Assembly (NCBI GenBank): GCA_963555705.1
Contig: OY743168.1
Location: 92,606,925 to 92,670,924 of the forward strand
Source: Ligustrum vulgare
Taxonomy: Eukaryota; Streptophyta; Magnoliopsida; Lamiales; Oleaceae
DNA length: 64,000 nt
Direction of reading: 5' to 3'
The position numbers were made by a program, and so were the translations under genes. Below, piece after piece: positions 45,874-59,900 of this stretch (within the stretch, counting starts at the first letter, position 1; each line of letters opens with the position of its first letter). The notes under the pieces were generated by a model. It did not search any database. It was not told the origin of the DNA and was given only the letters and a program-made list of their open reading frames with translations.

Positions 45874-48800
45874 TCACTTGAAATTCATTCCGGCCTCTTC
45901 GGCACAAAACTCAAGCTTCTGCTTGGTAACAACCTTGGTCAACATATCAGCAATATTCTTATCAGTGTGAATCTTTTCCAACTGCATCAATTTCTCATCA
46001 ACCGCTCCACGTATCCAATGATACCTCACTTTAATGTGTTTAGTACGTGAATGAAAAGTAGAATTCTTACTTAGCTCAAGAGTACTGTGACTATCACAAT
46101 AAATGGTGTACTCACCTTGCTTCACGTTGAGCTCCTCAAGAAACTTTCTCATCCATATCATCTCTTTACCTGCTTCGGTAACTACAATATACTCAGCCTT
46201 AGTTGTAGACAAAGTCACATATTTTTGCAATCTTGACTGCCAAGAAACAGCTCCCCCTACAAAAGTAAACAAGTACCCAGATGTAGACTTTTATGTTGTC
46301 AAGATCTCCTGCCATATCTGCATCCGTATGCGCTGTCAAAACTGGCTGAGCTCCCCCGAAAACCAAACACAAAGTAGAAGTTCCCCTGAGATACCACATA
46401 ATCCATTTACTGCTTCCCAATGATCGTTGCTCAGATTAGACAGAAATCTACTTACCACACCAAGTGCATGTGCAATATTTGGACGAGTACATACCATAGC
46501 ATACATCAAACTACCAACTGCTGAAGAATAGGGTACTGATTCCATCTTCTTCTTCTCTTCACTAGTTGAAGGACAAGGTCTTTTGGTAAGTTTGAGATGA
46601 CCCCTAAGAGGTGAGCTAACTGGTTTAGCTCATTTCATACTGAACCTTTCAAGAATCCGGTCAATAAATTTTTTTTGTGATAACCACAACCTCTTAGATT
46701 TTCTGTCTCGAATAATCTCCATGGCCAATATCTGTTTAGTTTGCCCAAATATTTCATATCAAATGACTTATGTAAGGCTTCTTTCAATTTCTTGATCAAC
46801 CCCACATCTTGGCCAACTATAAGAATATCATCAATATAAAGTAGTAAAATAATAAATTTGTCACCTGAAAAAAAATCTGATATAAATACAAGAATCTGTT
46901 GTCATCCTTGTGTATTCTTAACTTACCATAAAAGCATAAAACTTTTTATACCACTGTCTTGGTTCTTGCTTGAGCCCATACAAACTCTTCTTCAATTTGC
47001 ATACTAGGTGTTCTTTCCCCTTTTGTTCAAAACTCTCTGGTTGAAACATATAAATCTCTTCCTCCAAATCACCATGTAGGAAGGCAGTCTTCACATCAAG
47101 TTACTCCATTTCTAGGTCTAGACTAGCTGCTTACACCAAAACAACTCTGATGGATATCATTTTCACAACATGAGAGAAAATCTCATCAAAATCAACACCA
47201 TATTTCTGCCCAGAGCCTTTAACAACCAAACGAGCTTTGTACTTCATCAAATCACCATTGTCTTCTCATTTGATTTTATACACCCATTTATTTCACAATG
47301 TTTTCCTGCCCTTAGGAAGATTCATCAAGTCATAAGTATCGTTCTTCTTCAAGGAATTCATTTCTTCTGTCATTGCTTTCATCCACTGAACTTTATCCCT
47401 ATCAGCCTGTGCCTAAGAAAAACTTTCTGGCTCTCCATCAGTAGTAAGCAAAATATAGTCAGAGTAGGATACCTAGTAGATGGCCTGTGATCTCTGGTAG
47501 ATCTTCTGACATGTGCTTCTTCATCTTCTTCTGTTTCAGGTATTTGCTCCCCCTCATTAGCATTCTCATCTGCTATTATATCATCATGAGCAATGTCATC
47601 AAAATTCTCATCAGTAGGAGTTAAATTCTCTTCAACAATAGGCTGTGATATTGAAGTGGTAGTAGATACGAGATCAGGAACAACTGTAGTCACTCTAAGC
47701 TGCTCCAATTTATCCAAATCTTCAATGATTTGGTCTTCATGAAAGACCACATCTCTGCTTCTCACAATCTTCTTTTTCTCTGAATCCCAAAATTTGTACC
47801 CAAACTGTTCATCACCATAACTGAGAAATATACAAGGAGTAACTCTATCATCAAGCTTCGATCTCTGTTCCTTAGGCACGTGCACAAAAATTTTGCATCC
47901 AAGCACCTTCAGATGAGAGTAGGAAACATCTTTGCATGTCCAAACTCTTTCTAGAATATCAAAGTCCAAAGGAACAGATGGAGATCTATTGATCAAATAG
48001 CAAGCAGTCTGAACTGCTTCACCCCAAAACATTTTTGGTAGCTTGGATGTCTTCAACATGCATATGACTCTGTCAAGAATGGTACGGTTAATTCTTTCTG
48101 CTTCACCATTATGTTGAGGAGTACCTGCTTCTGTAAACTCATGTCGAATCCCAAATTTTGAGCAATAATCCCTAGACTCTTGTAAAGTTTATTCTACAAC
48201 CATTATCTGTTCTGAAACATTTCAAGGACTTCCCTGTTTCTTGTTCTACTATGGCATGAAACTGTTGAAAACTTTGAAATACCTGATATTTAGATTTCAA
48301 CATATAAACCCAAAGCTTCCTAGAATCATCATCAACAAATGTGAGGAAATACTTATTTCCACCCAAAGAAGTTACATCACTAGGAGAGCACACATCAGAA
48401 TGCATAAGTTCCAAAATATCATGTTTTCTTTTAAATGAACCACTAAAAGAAACTCTGTACTGTTTACCATATAAACAATGATCACATTGGTTTAAAGACA
48501 TACCTTTGGCTAAGGGAATAGATGTCTTCTTAGCTGGAACCTGTAAACCTTTTTCACTCATGTGACCAAGCCTCTTGTACCATAAATTAGGAGAAGTATA
48601 TTCAATTACATTCACCTCAATTTTACAAGCTTTTACATAAGTCTTGTAGAGCGTGCAACAAGCTTTTCCTTTGGCGACAATCAAAGTATCATTTGACAAT
48701 TTCCAATTCAAATAATCGAATTTGTTATAATAACCCTATCTTTCAAGAGCCATAACTGAAATTAGATTGATGTGCATATCAGAAATATGCCTCACATCAA

Positions 48801-49859
48801 TCAGTATCAACGAGTAACCAAGTTCTGTTTGCAAGTATATATCACCAATCCCAACAATCTTAGATTGGCTATTATTTCCCATCTTTGAAATACCAAAATC
48901 TCCAATTGTATAATTTGCAAACAAGTCCATGTTAGAACAAACATGGTAGGAAGCATCACTCTCAACAATTCACTCAGTACTAGGATCACCCACATGTAGG
49001 CAATGACCATCTACACGAGGAAGTACTTCATCACTTGTAGAAACAATAGCTGTAGTGTTCTTTTCATCTTCCTTCTTCTAATTGCTACCTTTCCATTGCT
49101 CTCACAACCAAATCCAACAATTTATTTTAATGTGGCCCACATTACCACAATGATAACAAGCTGACTTTTTGTCTTTTGATTTTGACCAATTTCTTGACTT
49201 GCTGCGACCTTTATGCCATCTATTTCGATTTCTTCCCCCGTCCTCTAAAACAAGAGCATGTACGTGATTTGACCCTGTATGTACACCTGAGGACTTCCTT
49301 CTTGATTCCTCATTCTGCATATTGTCTTTCATAGACTCCATAGTCAAAACACCATTGGGAGCAGAATTACTGATAGTCACAATAAATGTCTCCCAACTAT
49401 CTGGTAAAGAACTCAAAACTAGTAAAACTTGCAATTCATTTTCTAGTTTCATACCCATAGTAGTCAACTGATTTACAATATTCTAGAAATTGTTCAAGTG
49501 CTCTGTCACACCCATGCCATATTTGTATTTCATGTTGACCAAGTCTCTAATCAGAAAAGACTTCCTAGATGCAGTCTTCATCTCAAACATAGACTCCAAT
49601 TTCGTCCACAATTTCTATGCGTCGTCTCCTGTGCAACATGATGAAACTCACTGTTATCCACCCACTGTCTTATAGTTCCGATAGTTTTTATATTATGTTT
49701 GGTCCAATCATTGTTTGACATATCCTTTGGTTTAGCTGTGTCACCCTCAACGGGGTCATGCAAATCCTTGCAATAAAGGATATCCTCCATTCTAGGCTTC
49801 CAAATTACCCAATTATGATTAGTGAGTCTAATCATAGCACAACCAATCGGATCCTCCAT
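45874..49859 (-). pseudogene. Copia 2 gag-pol, multiply disrupted
   Basis: Gag starts at 49859 (MEDPIGCAMIRLTNHNWVIW). A zinc knuckle C-Y-H-C-G-N-V-G-H-I-K-I-N-C is near 49110-49150. Integrase pieces (LGHMSEKGLQ, CDHCLYGKQ, GGNKYFLTFVDDDSRKLWVY) are at 48711-48172; the integrase C-terminal part (MLKTSKLPKMFWGEAVQTAC) is at 48059-47379. RT (47380-46560) is in pieces. RNase H (VTLSTTKAEYIVVTEAGKEM, IYCDSHSTLELSKN) is at 46272-45874. At least six frame breaks or stops separate these blocks; no function possible. Confidence 0.92.
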
Positions 49860-49895
49860 TTTAATCCACACAATCCAACCTCTCTCTGATACAAC

Positions 49896-50702
49896 TGTTG
49901 GAAAATTGGACAACAAATAGAATTGTCAACACAAATAGCAACGCCAATTTTTTTTCCAAAACTCCATGTGATTAAAATAGGAAATCAACAACTCAAACAA
50001 GCCAATTACAAACAATAGAATATCGAACTTATAAATAACAAAATAGATAACATCAATAATTATTTAACGTCGTAAAACCCTCCAATGAGAAAGGAAAGTC
50101 GAAGGGGCAAACCGACAATTCCACTATTACCAAATAATAGGAATACAATATTTTTTCCCTAAATTTTTGCTCTAAATCTAGAAGTAACCAATACACACAT
50201 TCAAAAATTAATCTTGACACCCAAAAATATACATCATCTAATAAAATAGATAGAACCCCAACAACAACAACAATAATGGAGATAAATAGGCACCTAAACA
50301 ATTCTAAGATAATACCGAGAGAAACTCAACATTGGAGGAGAAGAATACATCAATAATCAACACTTTCTTCCCCAAAGTATATTGAAGAAAATAGCACATT
50401 TTATTCTATCCTCATTGTCTGCATGTGTGAAGAAATCTGCCAAGAAAATAAAAGTACTCACTGCCTTTTTCTTTTCCAGTAGCCTGTGCATGTATATTTC
50501 TCTCTCACAACCTCTGTTGCGTAAATTGAATTGTCCCAGTTCCTTCCTTATTGCTTGCAATTCAAATCATTAGGTTAGTAGCTAAGTTAATTGATATTGC
50601 TTAAAAGGTCCCCAAGCTCCAATTAATAATTAAATGTAATACCCAAGTGAATAATAAATGGGCTGGACCCAAAACATTAAAATTAAATGTTTAAGCCCAA
50701 CA
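49896..50702 (-). repeat. 5' LTR of copia 2, 807 bp
   Basis: Full-length version of the LTR; adjoins the primer-binding site at its left edge in window coordinates. Confidence 0.9.
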
Positions 50703-51497
50703 GAATTGTTGATGCCAGTGGTTATCTCCAATTTATATGATGGCATATAGACACCTATATCATAACATAAAATAATTTAGGTCATTTGAACCTAGGTATA
50801 CTTTTAAGACAACAAACAATTTCTAATGAACTCTTATCTTAAACTTTAATGTAAAACCACAATTCACTAATATACCTCTACAAAAGTCACATACATGTCA
50901 AACCACAAATCCTTCCTAAATTAGTTTAGTACATATCAACACAACAACCATTACCTTAATTTGTGAATAATGCACCAAAAAAATGCACTAAATCATTGCG
51001 AGTGAGAGATCAAACACGATATGAACAATTCCACAATAATCATAATACATCTAAATAAGCTGGATTTGTATACTCTTTCATGTAAAGAAACACAAAAAAT
51101 ATCAAAAAGTGTCACGTGAGCTTAATTTTTAAATTAAAAATGTTCGGTTCTTGATTCGGTTTTCGATTTTCAAATAAGAACCGATTGATTTTCGGTTCTC
51201 CATTTTTCGATTTCGGTTCGGTTTCGATTCTCATTTTTCTACTAAAAAATCGATCGGTTTCGATTTTTTTTGTTTGGTTCCGAATCGGTTCTCTCGGTTT
51301 CGATTTTTTTGTCCACCCCTAATAAGAGAACACCACAAATACAATAATGTAATTTTTTATTTAAGTTTTTATTGTGTCAAGGTTATAATTGTAAATTTGT
51401 TGTTATGTATTTATTGAAAACATATTAATTGTAGTGTGATTATAATGTAGTGTAGGAATTAAAATTTGTTGTGACAATATATTTACCCTTAATATTT

Positions 51498-51822
51498 AGC
51501 CATTGTTTGGTTCTCATTATTTAAAACTTTATTTTTTTTTTTCAAAAATCATTTTCACCAACATATTTTGTTAATAAATAAATTACATATAAACTCAAAA
51601 AAATTCTCTACTTTTTAACAATGCGTTCTTTAAAAATTTACTATTACAGGTCACATAATTTGAAACACTTAAGATTAGTTATTACTTAATAAAATGTAGG
51701 CATGAATTAGCACTTACTCAATGGGATTGACTAATTGATCTTGTTTTAGGCCTTTTTTAATCCAGAATTTGGTGTCTTTTCGCACTTGTATGGAGAAAAT
51801 AATTAGAAGATATAAGAAGTAA
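51498..51822. other. Short spacer between MULE elements A and B
   Basis: 325 bp; includes the TTTGGTTCTCATTATTTAAAAC motif common to small MITEs, and the left target site AAGAAGTAA at 51814-51822. No gene. Confidence 0.4.
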
Positions 51823-53050
51823 GGGTAATTTTATTGTCACTACAATAATTAATTTCTACACCACATTATAATTATACCGCAACTAAAAATATAATTTTTA
51901 TAATTACACTATAATAAGTTTGCAAATATATCCCTAATATAATTAAAACAACAATTAAAAAAATATATGTACACCACAATCCACCGATCTCTTCATTTCC
52001 CCATTCTCTAACTCTCCTTCCTCACCCCCACACCCTTTCTCGGTACCATGGATGCAGATGGAGATTCACCACCATTCTGGTCACTGATTCTCAGCCCAAT
52101 ACCATTATACCACCAGATTCTTTAATCCTCACCGACGTTGCAAGCAGCCTTCTTCAATGCCAGCATTTTTGTGAATTCGGTGTTTCCTTATAATGGTTGC
52201 AATTTCCAAAACATAAGATCCATGGTCAAATCTATAGAATTAATAAAAACTTATTTTTTTATTCTTCAATCCCAGCATTCTTGTTTGTGTTGTTTGCAAT
52301 TATTTGTGGAGTTTGGCTAGAAGAAATGATGAGGTTCCACCCTGTGATGACATCGATTTACAAGACTTAAAATGTTTCGCTGGTTCTTGATTTTGCTAGG
52401 AAGCAGCAGTCGATGAGGGAATCTGCTTCAAATTCTTAGTGGTATGGATTTTCCGAAGGTAATATTATTAGTACTCCAGTTGGAGGTGGGGGTGGTGCAC
52501 GGCTAAGGAGGAACTCTTCTTATCCTGATATGACGCAGGAGTCTCTATGGAAAAATAGATATAATGGTAATCAAGTTTTATGATGATTTTGAGGTGAAGT
52601 CTTATCTGACATCCCCGGTGATTAAACATGTTCACCGTCGTGCTCGACGGAGTAAGTTGGTGGGTGACGAGCCCGAGGCGCTGTGAAAGTGATACCGTTG
52701 AAATCAAACAACCCACGCTCGGTAGTCTCTAATGGCGGGGGGCGCTGCATACTCCTCAACCTTTGTGGGGGTGAGGGTGGCGAGTGGCGACTTCATGAGC
52801 TCATATCTATTCTTCCCAATGTTTTGATGATTGAATTTAGCATCTTTAGCCATTGTTTGATTAACTTAACAGGGAAGAAAAAAAAACAGATGAATCAAGA
52901 AACTAGAATTTTTGAACAGAAAATTGTGGTGTGAGAAAGAAAGTAAAAATGATATTTATGTCTTTTTATTCATGTATATTTTTGTAAACGAAAATAATAT
53001 TTAAAATTATGGTGTAGAAATTAAATTTTGTGATGGCAATATAACCATCC
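51823..53050. mobile_element. MULE-type element B, 1228 bp
   Basis: Left end GGGTAATTTTATTGTCACTA, reverse-strand right end GGATGGTTATATTGCCATCA, both followed by AATTTCTACACCA(C/T). Perfect 9-bp target duplication AAGAAGTAA (51814-51822 and 53051-53059). No transposase; the interior (52020-52760) has short gene-like segments with GGTGGxGG sequence that may be captured host DNA but carry no recognisable domain. Confidence 0.94.
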
Positions 53051-53059
53051 AAGAAGTAA

Positions 53060-53902
53060 ACGAGGTGTTAAAGTGTGATATATATGCTATACATGGCATT
53101 TGCTAATTGATTGGTTCTTTTTCCGTTGCTCTTGTTTGGTCCATTTTTCAACTACCTATTCTTTTGGTAACACTATTTCGTTTATAAATTGTTTTATTTA
53201 TGATTTTGAGGTAAAAAGATAGTGGTTGAAAATTAAAAAAAAAAAATGTGCCTAGTTAAAAAGTAAGTTAAGAAATAGTGTAATTTAGTTTATAAATCAG
53301 TTTATTTAGTTTACCAAACGGATGCTAAATGTGTTCTTTATAGACATATTATACTATGAATAATAAAAAACAAAGGCCACAACCGTCCATATATAGAATG
53401 GAAAAGAAAAGAAAGAGAGATGGACAAGAATTTTCATAAATGTACTAATGTAGTAAGATTATTGGTGATTGATAAGTTTTGGGGGACAAATCAGATTTAT
53501 CTTCTTAATCAACCAATAAATGATTTTTAACTCACAATATAGAATCCAAACAGAAAAATTCAAAATACAGAGGAAAAAAAAAAAAAAAAAAGCACCCACA
53601 ATATGAGCCAACACGTGTCTAGATTCTTTGAGTGCTGATTAATGCAGATAGGCCACAAGAGCGTGCCACATGGCTATGAAATCTGCATCTTTGGTGCAGC
53701 TTCTTGTCTTAGGATTGGCTCCCAATTGCTGTGGCCGCACCACTACCGTCAGTGTCACTGAACAAAACCGTGAGAGTGGAGGGAGAGGAGGAGACTCCAG
53801 TTTATTTTCTCTTCACGTTCTTTGTCTATTCCATCTTGATCTTGCTGCAATAAATCTTCCAAGATTGTATTTTTCTACAGCTTTGTTTTCAAGAACAATA
53901 AA
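53060..53902 (+). promoter_or_regulatory. ZEP promoter and 5' leader
   Basis: Contains a G-box/ABRE-like CACGTG at 53612-53617 (ACACGTGTC), a CCACATGG at 53667-53674 and a CATATATAG TATA-like site near 53388. A 78-codon upstream ORF (53670-53906) ends in a TGA that overlaps the ZEP ATG (ATGA). The 20-bp ACAGCTTTGTTTTCAAGAAC occurs here (53877-53896) and again inside the first exon (53942-53961). Transcription start unknown, so the upstream ORF may or may not be in the mRNA. Confidence 0.5.
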
Positions 53903-56900
53903 ATGATTTCACCTGTGCTCTATAATCCAGTAAATATGTCAACAGCTTTGTTTTCAAGAACCCATCTGGGCATATCCAAACCAGCACCACTGCATGATTC
54001 TTTGTACAACAAGTTCTATTCAAGAACCCGAGAAAATGGATATATAAAGAAACTGACAACAGTGAAGGCTACTCTGGCTCAAGTTCCAAAAGTGGAACCG
54101 GATGAAACTGATACAAATTCAAGGCCACCGGAAAGAAAGCTGAGGATTCTGGTGGCTGGTGGTGGTATAGGCGGCCTGGTTTTCGCCTTGGCGGCGAAGA
54201 AGAAGGGATTTGATGTGGTGGTGTTTGAGAAGGATTTGAGTGCCATCAGAGGGGAGGGACAGTACAGGGGTCCAATTCAGATACAGAGCAATGCATTGGC
54301 TACTTTGGAAGCTATTGATATGGATGTGGCTGAAGAAGTTATGAGTGCCGGCTGCATCACCGGTCACCGGATTAATGGCTTGGTTGATGGTATTTCTGGC
54401 AATTGGTAAGTCTGTTAGTACCTAATTGATGGATGGCATGGCTCAACTTAAATTTAGACCTATGCCTAACTCTAAATAAGACAGTTATTACTAGACGGTA
54501 CTTCTTCAAATATATCCCAGAAGTATGGGCTTCACTTTTTTTAATTTTAGCACACGACTTATTTATTTATTTATTTAAGCCTTAAATCAGATTTTTATAG
54601 ATTCTATGAAATGAGCGTGGTTAAAATTAATGGTTGATTTTGACTCGTGATCAGAACCAAACCTGGATTAAATTGAGTCTCAGCAAACCCATCACGAATA
54701 AGGTAGATTGATTCAGTAGTTTCATTAACGAGTTAGCAATTGCTTGTATAAGTATGTCTGCAGTCTTTGTCTATTTTATTCTTATTTATTGTAATTTGGT
54801 TTGTGTGTGGATATTTAATTATCTAGCATTTTTTGCATAATTAAAAATTGCGTTTGAGGAATATGATGAATTTTGACTCAAAGGATAGTTATTGGTTTCG
54901 TTTGTTACTAATGATTTCCTCTTTCTGGCTGTGCTGAAACTGTGCCAGCTAAGATTTTCTTGGGTTAAACGGTAGAGAAAATTCGCAAGATGTGTGATTC
55001 ATCTCTCTTCATCCATCTGTATGTGATTTTGTTTATGCTAGCTAAGATGTGGTGGTGATGGGCATTTTAAGGGGATAACTAGAGCTAATAACTGAAGGTA
55101 AAAATTGCCTTTCACCGCCTTAGCCTTCCTCGGTCCAGTTGAGATTTGAGCCAAAGGGCAATAGTGATCAATATCAATTACTGCAAGCACATGAAATTTT
55201 GAACGAAATTGAACAGAATAACAGATTTTGATGTTAAAATCAATGTGTGCATGTTTTAACTTCCATTGATTCACTGGAGATTGAATTATCATCATTTGTG
55301 AGATAGCTGATATGCTAGAGGAGAGATATGAAAAAGTGCATTATATCAGTAACTCCGCTGTCGAGGCTTTCGTAAATTCTTTTCTAAATGTGGTGGAGCA
55401 CCACACCGGGCATGAATTTAAAATTTGAAATTTCATTTTTCTCGCGTAAGCTTCTTATGTTTTTTATGAAGCCCCTGTATTTTTTCTTTTAACATTCTCA
55501 GCATGGCTTCTCTCTGTCCTATATCCTAAGTTGTCATCCTTCTTGCCTGCCCCAATCCAGCCTAGATGCATGCATCTAAAATTTGACTCGTGTAACACAT
55601 AGCACTGACACGTAATGATTAATGTTTTCTTTTGGAAATTATATTTTGTATACTGTCACAGAATCGCAGCTATCAACTTTTTGTTCTTGATTAAGTGAGG
55701 TGTGTCAAATTTCAAGTGTATTTCTTTGTTTTCATTTATTTTGGCATGTGGAGAACCCATGAGCAATCTGATTCAGTTTCACTGTCAATTAAAAGAGAGG
55801 TAGAGAGGGCCAGTATACAGTAACTGAAATTAGGCACTAATGACAATAATATGTTGGATAATGTACAATACACTATAAACTGTATAAGAATTTTTAATTC
55901 TTATCTTGTGTCCTCCTCTAACTGGTATCAGAATAATTTTTACAATGATTAATTAGTTGATTATCAGGTACATCAAGTTTGATACATTCACTCCTGCAGC
56001 AGAACGGGGACTTCCAGTCACTAGAGTCATTAGCCGCATGACATTGCAAGAAATCCTTGCTCGTGCGGTTGGAGAAGATATCATCATGAATGAAAGCAAT
56101 GTAGTAGAATTCGAGGATGATGGTCAAAAGGTATTTTTATCTACTCTGAACTTCTCGTTTCTGTAAATCTTGGTTTTTCACCTTCGTACTCCATGCTCTG
56201 CAAATTCAGGTTACCGTGATACTTGAGAATGGACAGCGTTATGAAGGCGATGTTCTAGTTGGGGCTGATGGAATACGGTCAAAGGTACCTCTCCTCCTTT
56301 TCCTTTGCTATGTGTATTACTGTATTCTGGTTAAAATTTCTGTATTGGAAATCTGTTGGTGATGGATTATTAAGTGAAAATGCTCACGTGCATTATGTTG
56401 TTTCTAGACCATAATTTGCATTGGAATTTGATTGTCTCTTAACTCTGACATTGTGGATGATGAGTTTCACATAGGTGAGGAGAAATTTGTTTGGACCTAC
56501 AGAAGCCATATATTCGGATTACACTTGTTACACTGGAATTGCAGATTTTGTTCCTGCTGATATCGAGACTGTTGGGTATGTTGTATATGCTTGAAATCTT
56601 GCATCTTATCATTGTATATATAATATACCGGTTGATTTAGGCTGTGTATTCTGAGAAAAGAGGCTCATATTTTTATTTCTGTTAAAGGTACCGAGTATTT
56701 TTGGGGCATAAACAGTACTTTGTTTCTTCTGATGTGGGTGGAGGAAAGATGCAGTGGTATGCATTTCACAATGAACCAGCTGGTGGTGTAGATGTTCTGC
56801 ATGGTAGTTACTCTTTGGAATGCTTTTCTCTTGACGATTTAAGATTAATAGATAAAAGCTAATGTAACAGTTGCAAAGCCCTCTAAGGCACAATTCACAG

Positions 56901-59900
56901 AGCTTTGTGGTGTTGAATCTCGCATGACATTTCATTGACTAAAAAATGACAAGATTATTTTTCCGCAACTTTTTGCAAAACGGAATGCTGGTTTATATAC
57001 GGACCTAAACATAATGTCTTTCACTTGTTATGTGGCCTTTTTTTTTTTCCCTTCTTTCTTTTTTGCTAGTATTTGGACTAAAAGAGTTGCCTTTTTCCTG
57101 AAGTGAAATTGCATTTTCTCTTAAGAGTTTAACTGCAAATGTAAGTACAAATGACAAATATATATTCTAGATTACATATAATCATTGTATGCAGTAATCT
57201 CCTAGAGGATTAAGATGCATGAAAGAAAATTCATCAAAGTATTATAACTTCACTCAAAAAGTATTTTAATGTATGATTTTCCTGTTCTCCCCTTCAATTT
57301 CAGGTAAAAAGGAAAGGTTGCTTAAATTATTTGAAGGTTGGTGTGATAACGTAATAGATCTATTGCTAACCACGGATGAAGATGCAATTCTTCGACGTGA
57401 CATATATGATAGGACACCAACCTTTACTTGGGGAAAGGGTCGTGTAACCTTGCTTGGAGATTCAATCCATGCTATGCAGCCGAACTTGGGTCAGGGGGGA
57501 TGTATGGCCATTGAGGTACACTATTTAGCTATTTTAGTTTTTCCGTCCTTTTGCTTTATAGTGTTTTGCCACTTTATGCTATTAATTGGACATTGTAGAT
57601 TCAATTTCTTATGATTGGACTTGTATGTTAATAGTTGTCTCTCCCTTTTGCAACTGTATGCATTCAATAAAACACACTATATTTATATCTGCTAATTTAT
57701 TTAGTTCACTTGGTTATATTTAGCGTTCTTTCCATCTCCGAACTAGAAGTCGTATCAAATTAATTTTCTCCATGGTGCAGGATAGCTATCAATTGGCACT
57801 GGAGCTGGATAAAGATTGGAGAAAAAGTGTGGAGTCCAGAACCCCGACTGACGTCGTCTCCTCTTTAAAGAGGTAAAACATGATTTTATTTGCTGTTATT
57901 GCTGTCTAGCTAACTTTATTAAAGTCGACTATGGGGTTTTTTAAAGTAATGAATTGATCAAAATCTGTAGGATTTAAGAACCTAAGGTTTCTTATGAAAT
58001 AAACTTACTTGACTAACAATGGCTATGAAGGGAAAATATATATTGGAGATTGAAGTTGACAGGCATGTGATTACTTCAGGTATGAGAGCGCTCGAAGGCT
58101 ACGAGTTGCAATTATTCATGGACTAGCAAGGATGGCTGCAATTATGGCATCAACATACAAGGCATATTTGGGTGTGGGACTTGGTCCATTATCGGTAAAA
58201 ATATTTGCCATTCCAATTTCAAAATTCTAATAACTAGAAATAATCCAGTTTGGCATGCAAGTTTGCTGCAGTTTCATTGCAGCCTATTGTTTGTTTATGT
58301 AGTTCTTGACGAAGTTTAGGATACCACATCCTGGAAGAGTTGGTGGTAGAGTCTTTATCGACGTCGGTATGCCTTTAATGCTAAGCTGGGTTCTTGGCGG
58401 TAATGGGTGAGATTATATCTGACTTTTAAGAATCTGCCGTCATTTTCTTCCATTAAACTACAATAGTGATTCACAGTTAAAAACTGATCGATATTTCGTG
58501 TAATAATTACTTATTGGAAAATGAGTCCTTTCACACCATGAAATCTTGATACTCAGTAGAATAATTTACTGGAATTTGATAGGTTAGACAATTAGTTTTA
58601 CTAAGTTTCATACAGAAAATCTCCTTGATAGTATAAGCTTTATTTTTCATGACTCTACCTTTTGCAGATCAAACCTTGAAGGAAGATCGTTGCAGTGCAG
58701 ACTCTCAGACAAAGTATGTAGCTTAAGAAACTAAACGCACGATCAGCATACTCGGAAGTTAATTTCACTATATGCTCGTTAAAAAATGGTTCATCGTCTG
58801 AGAGCTGATTTTGTGTTTTCTAATCTTTGTAGGCCGATGATCAATTACGGAGATGGTTTGCAGATGATGATGCCCTTGAGCGCGCACTTAATGCAGAGTG
58901 AGTACGGCATTTGATAAATTTATGTCATTGTTTTCCTTAAATTTAAAAGTCATCTACTTGTGTTCAACAAGCTAAATGTTGATGGATTTGATGGTCATTT
59001 GTAGTTGGTTTCTGTTTCCTATGGGAAATTCAACTGCTGCATCTGAAACATTCTTCTTAAGCAGAGACGAGAAGAAACCATGCATCATCGGGTATGCCTA
59101 TGGTTTCGATACTATTTACGTATATGAAGCCAGATACAATTAAACCATTTTATTCATATAGCTTCTATAAGATACACTGTACTAAAGTTACCTACAGCTC
59201 TAAAATGTTTATTTATGCATTTACCGCACGAAAACTGTAATGTTGCTAAAACATACTTTTCTGATCTTAGGAGCGTGTCGCATCCGAACTTTCCTGGAGT
59301 ATCAATAGCTATATCATCCCCTCAGGTGACATGGCTAATTGCATCTGTGTCCTATAAAATATTTCTTGAAGTTCATATTTCTATATTTTTCACTTACCAC
59401 CTGTTTGGAGAAACGAGTATGGTTAAAAAGCTGTGGGTCCCATAAAATATATGGTTGATATTAATTGTTGACTTTGACTTAAATTAAAATAATCCTTACC
59501 AAACAGGGGCTTAGTTCTTCATAAAAAAAAGTTCACTTTATTGCAGGTCTCTAAAACACATGCTCGGATAAACTACAAAGATGGAGCATTTTTTGTAACT
59601 GACTTGAGAAGTGAACATGGCACCTGGATCACTGAGTAAGTAACGGGAAGATAAATCTTGAGAAGACAGTTTTCTATTCGATAATTTAATTATATGAATA
59701 TGATTGTTGTCGTTGGTTCACGAAGATCTTCATCTTATGGGGAAAATATAATTTTGCAGTAACGAAGGCAGGCGATATAGGGCATCTCCCAACATCCCTG
59801 TTCGTTTTCATCCATCTGATGTAATCGAATTTGGTTCTGATAAAAAGGTTAATTTTCTTCTTTCTACCACCCTTGTTGCATGCATACATCCCTTAAAAAT

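Larger units (their letters stand above)
45141..50702 (-). mobile_element. Ty1/copia retrotransposon 2, complete but decayed
   Basis: LTRs 45141-45829 (689 bp) and 49896-50702 (807 bp), TGTTGG..CCAACA. Perfect 5-bp target duplication GAATT (45136-45140 and 50703-50707). In element sense (minus) the primer site after the 5' LTR is TTGTATCAGAGAGAGG, close to the initiator-Met tRNA complement. The polypurine tract before the 3' LTR is TGGAGGGGAGAT. Inserted in MULE element A. Confidence 0.95.
44620..51488. mobile_element. MULE-type element A with nested copia
   Basis: Left end GGGTGGCTATATTACTACC and reverse-strand right end GGGTAAATATATTGTCAC belong to the same terminal-repeat family as element B. 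Perfect 9-bp target duplication TTAATATTT (44611-44619 and 51489-51497). Net size is about 1.3 kb after removing the copia element at 45141-50702. No transposase. The part at 51120-51320 is rich in CGGTT/TTCGATTT repeats. Confidence 0.92.

Noticed and set aside
49874..49895. tRNA-like sequence TATCAGAGAGAGG
   Set aside because: It is the copia primer-binding site complementary to a tRNA 3' end, not a tRNA gene.
51100..51330. Fourth hAT element (GTCCACCCCTA end, CGGTT-rich body)
   Set aside because: Right end looks hAT-like but no matching left end or 8-bp duplication could be located.
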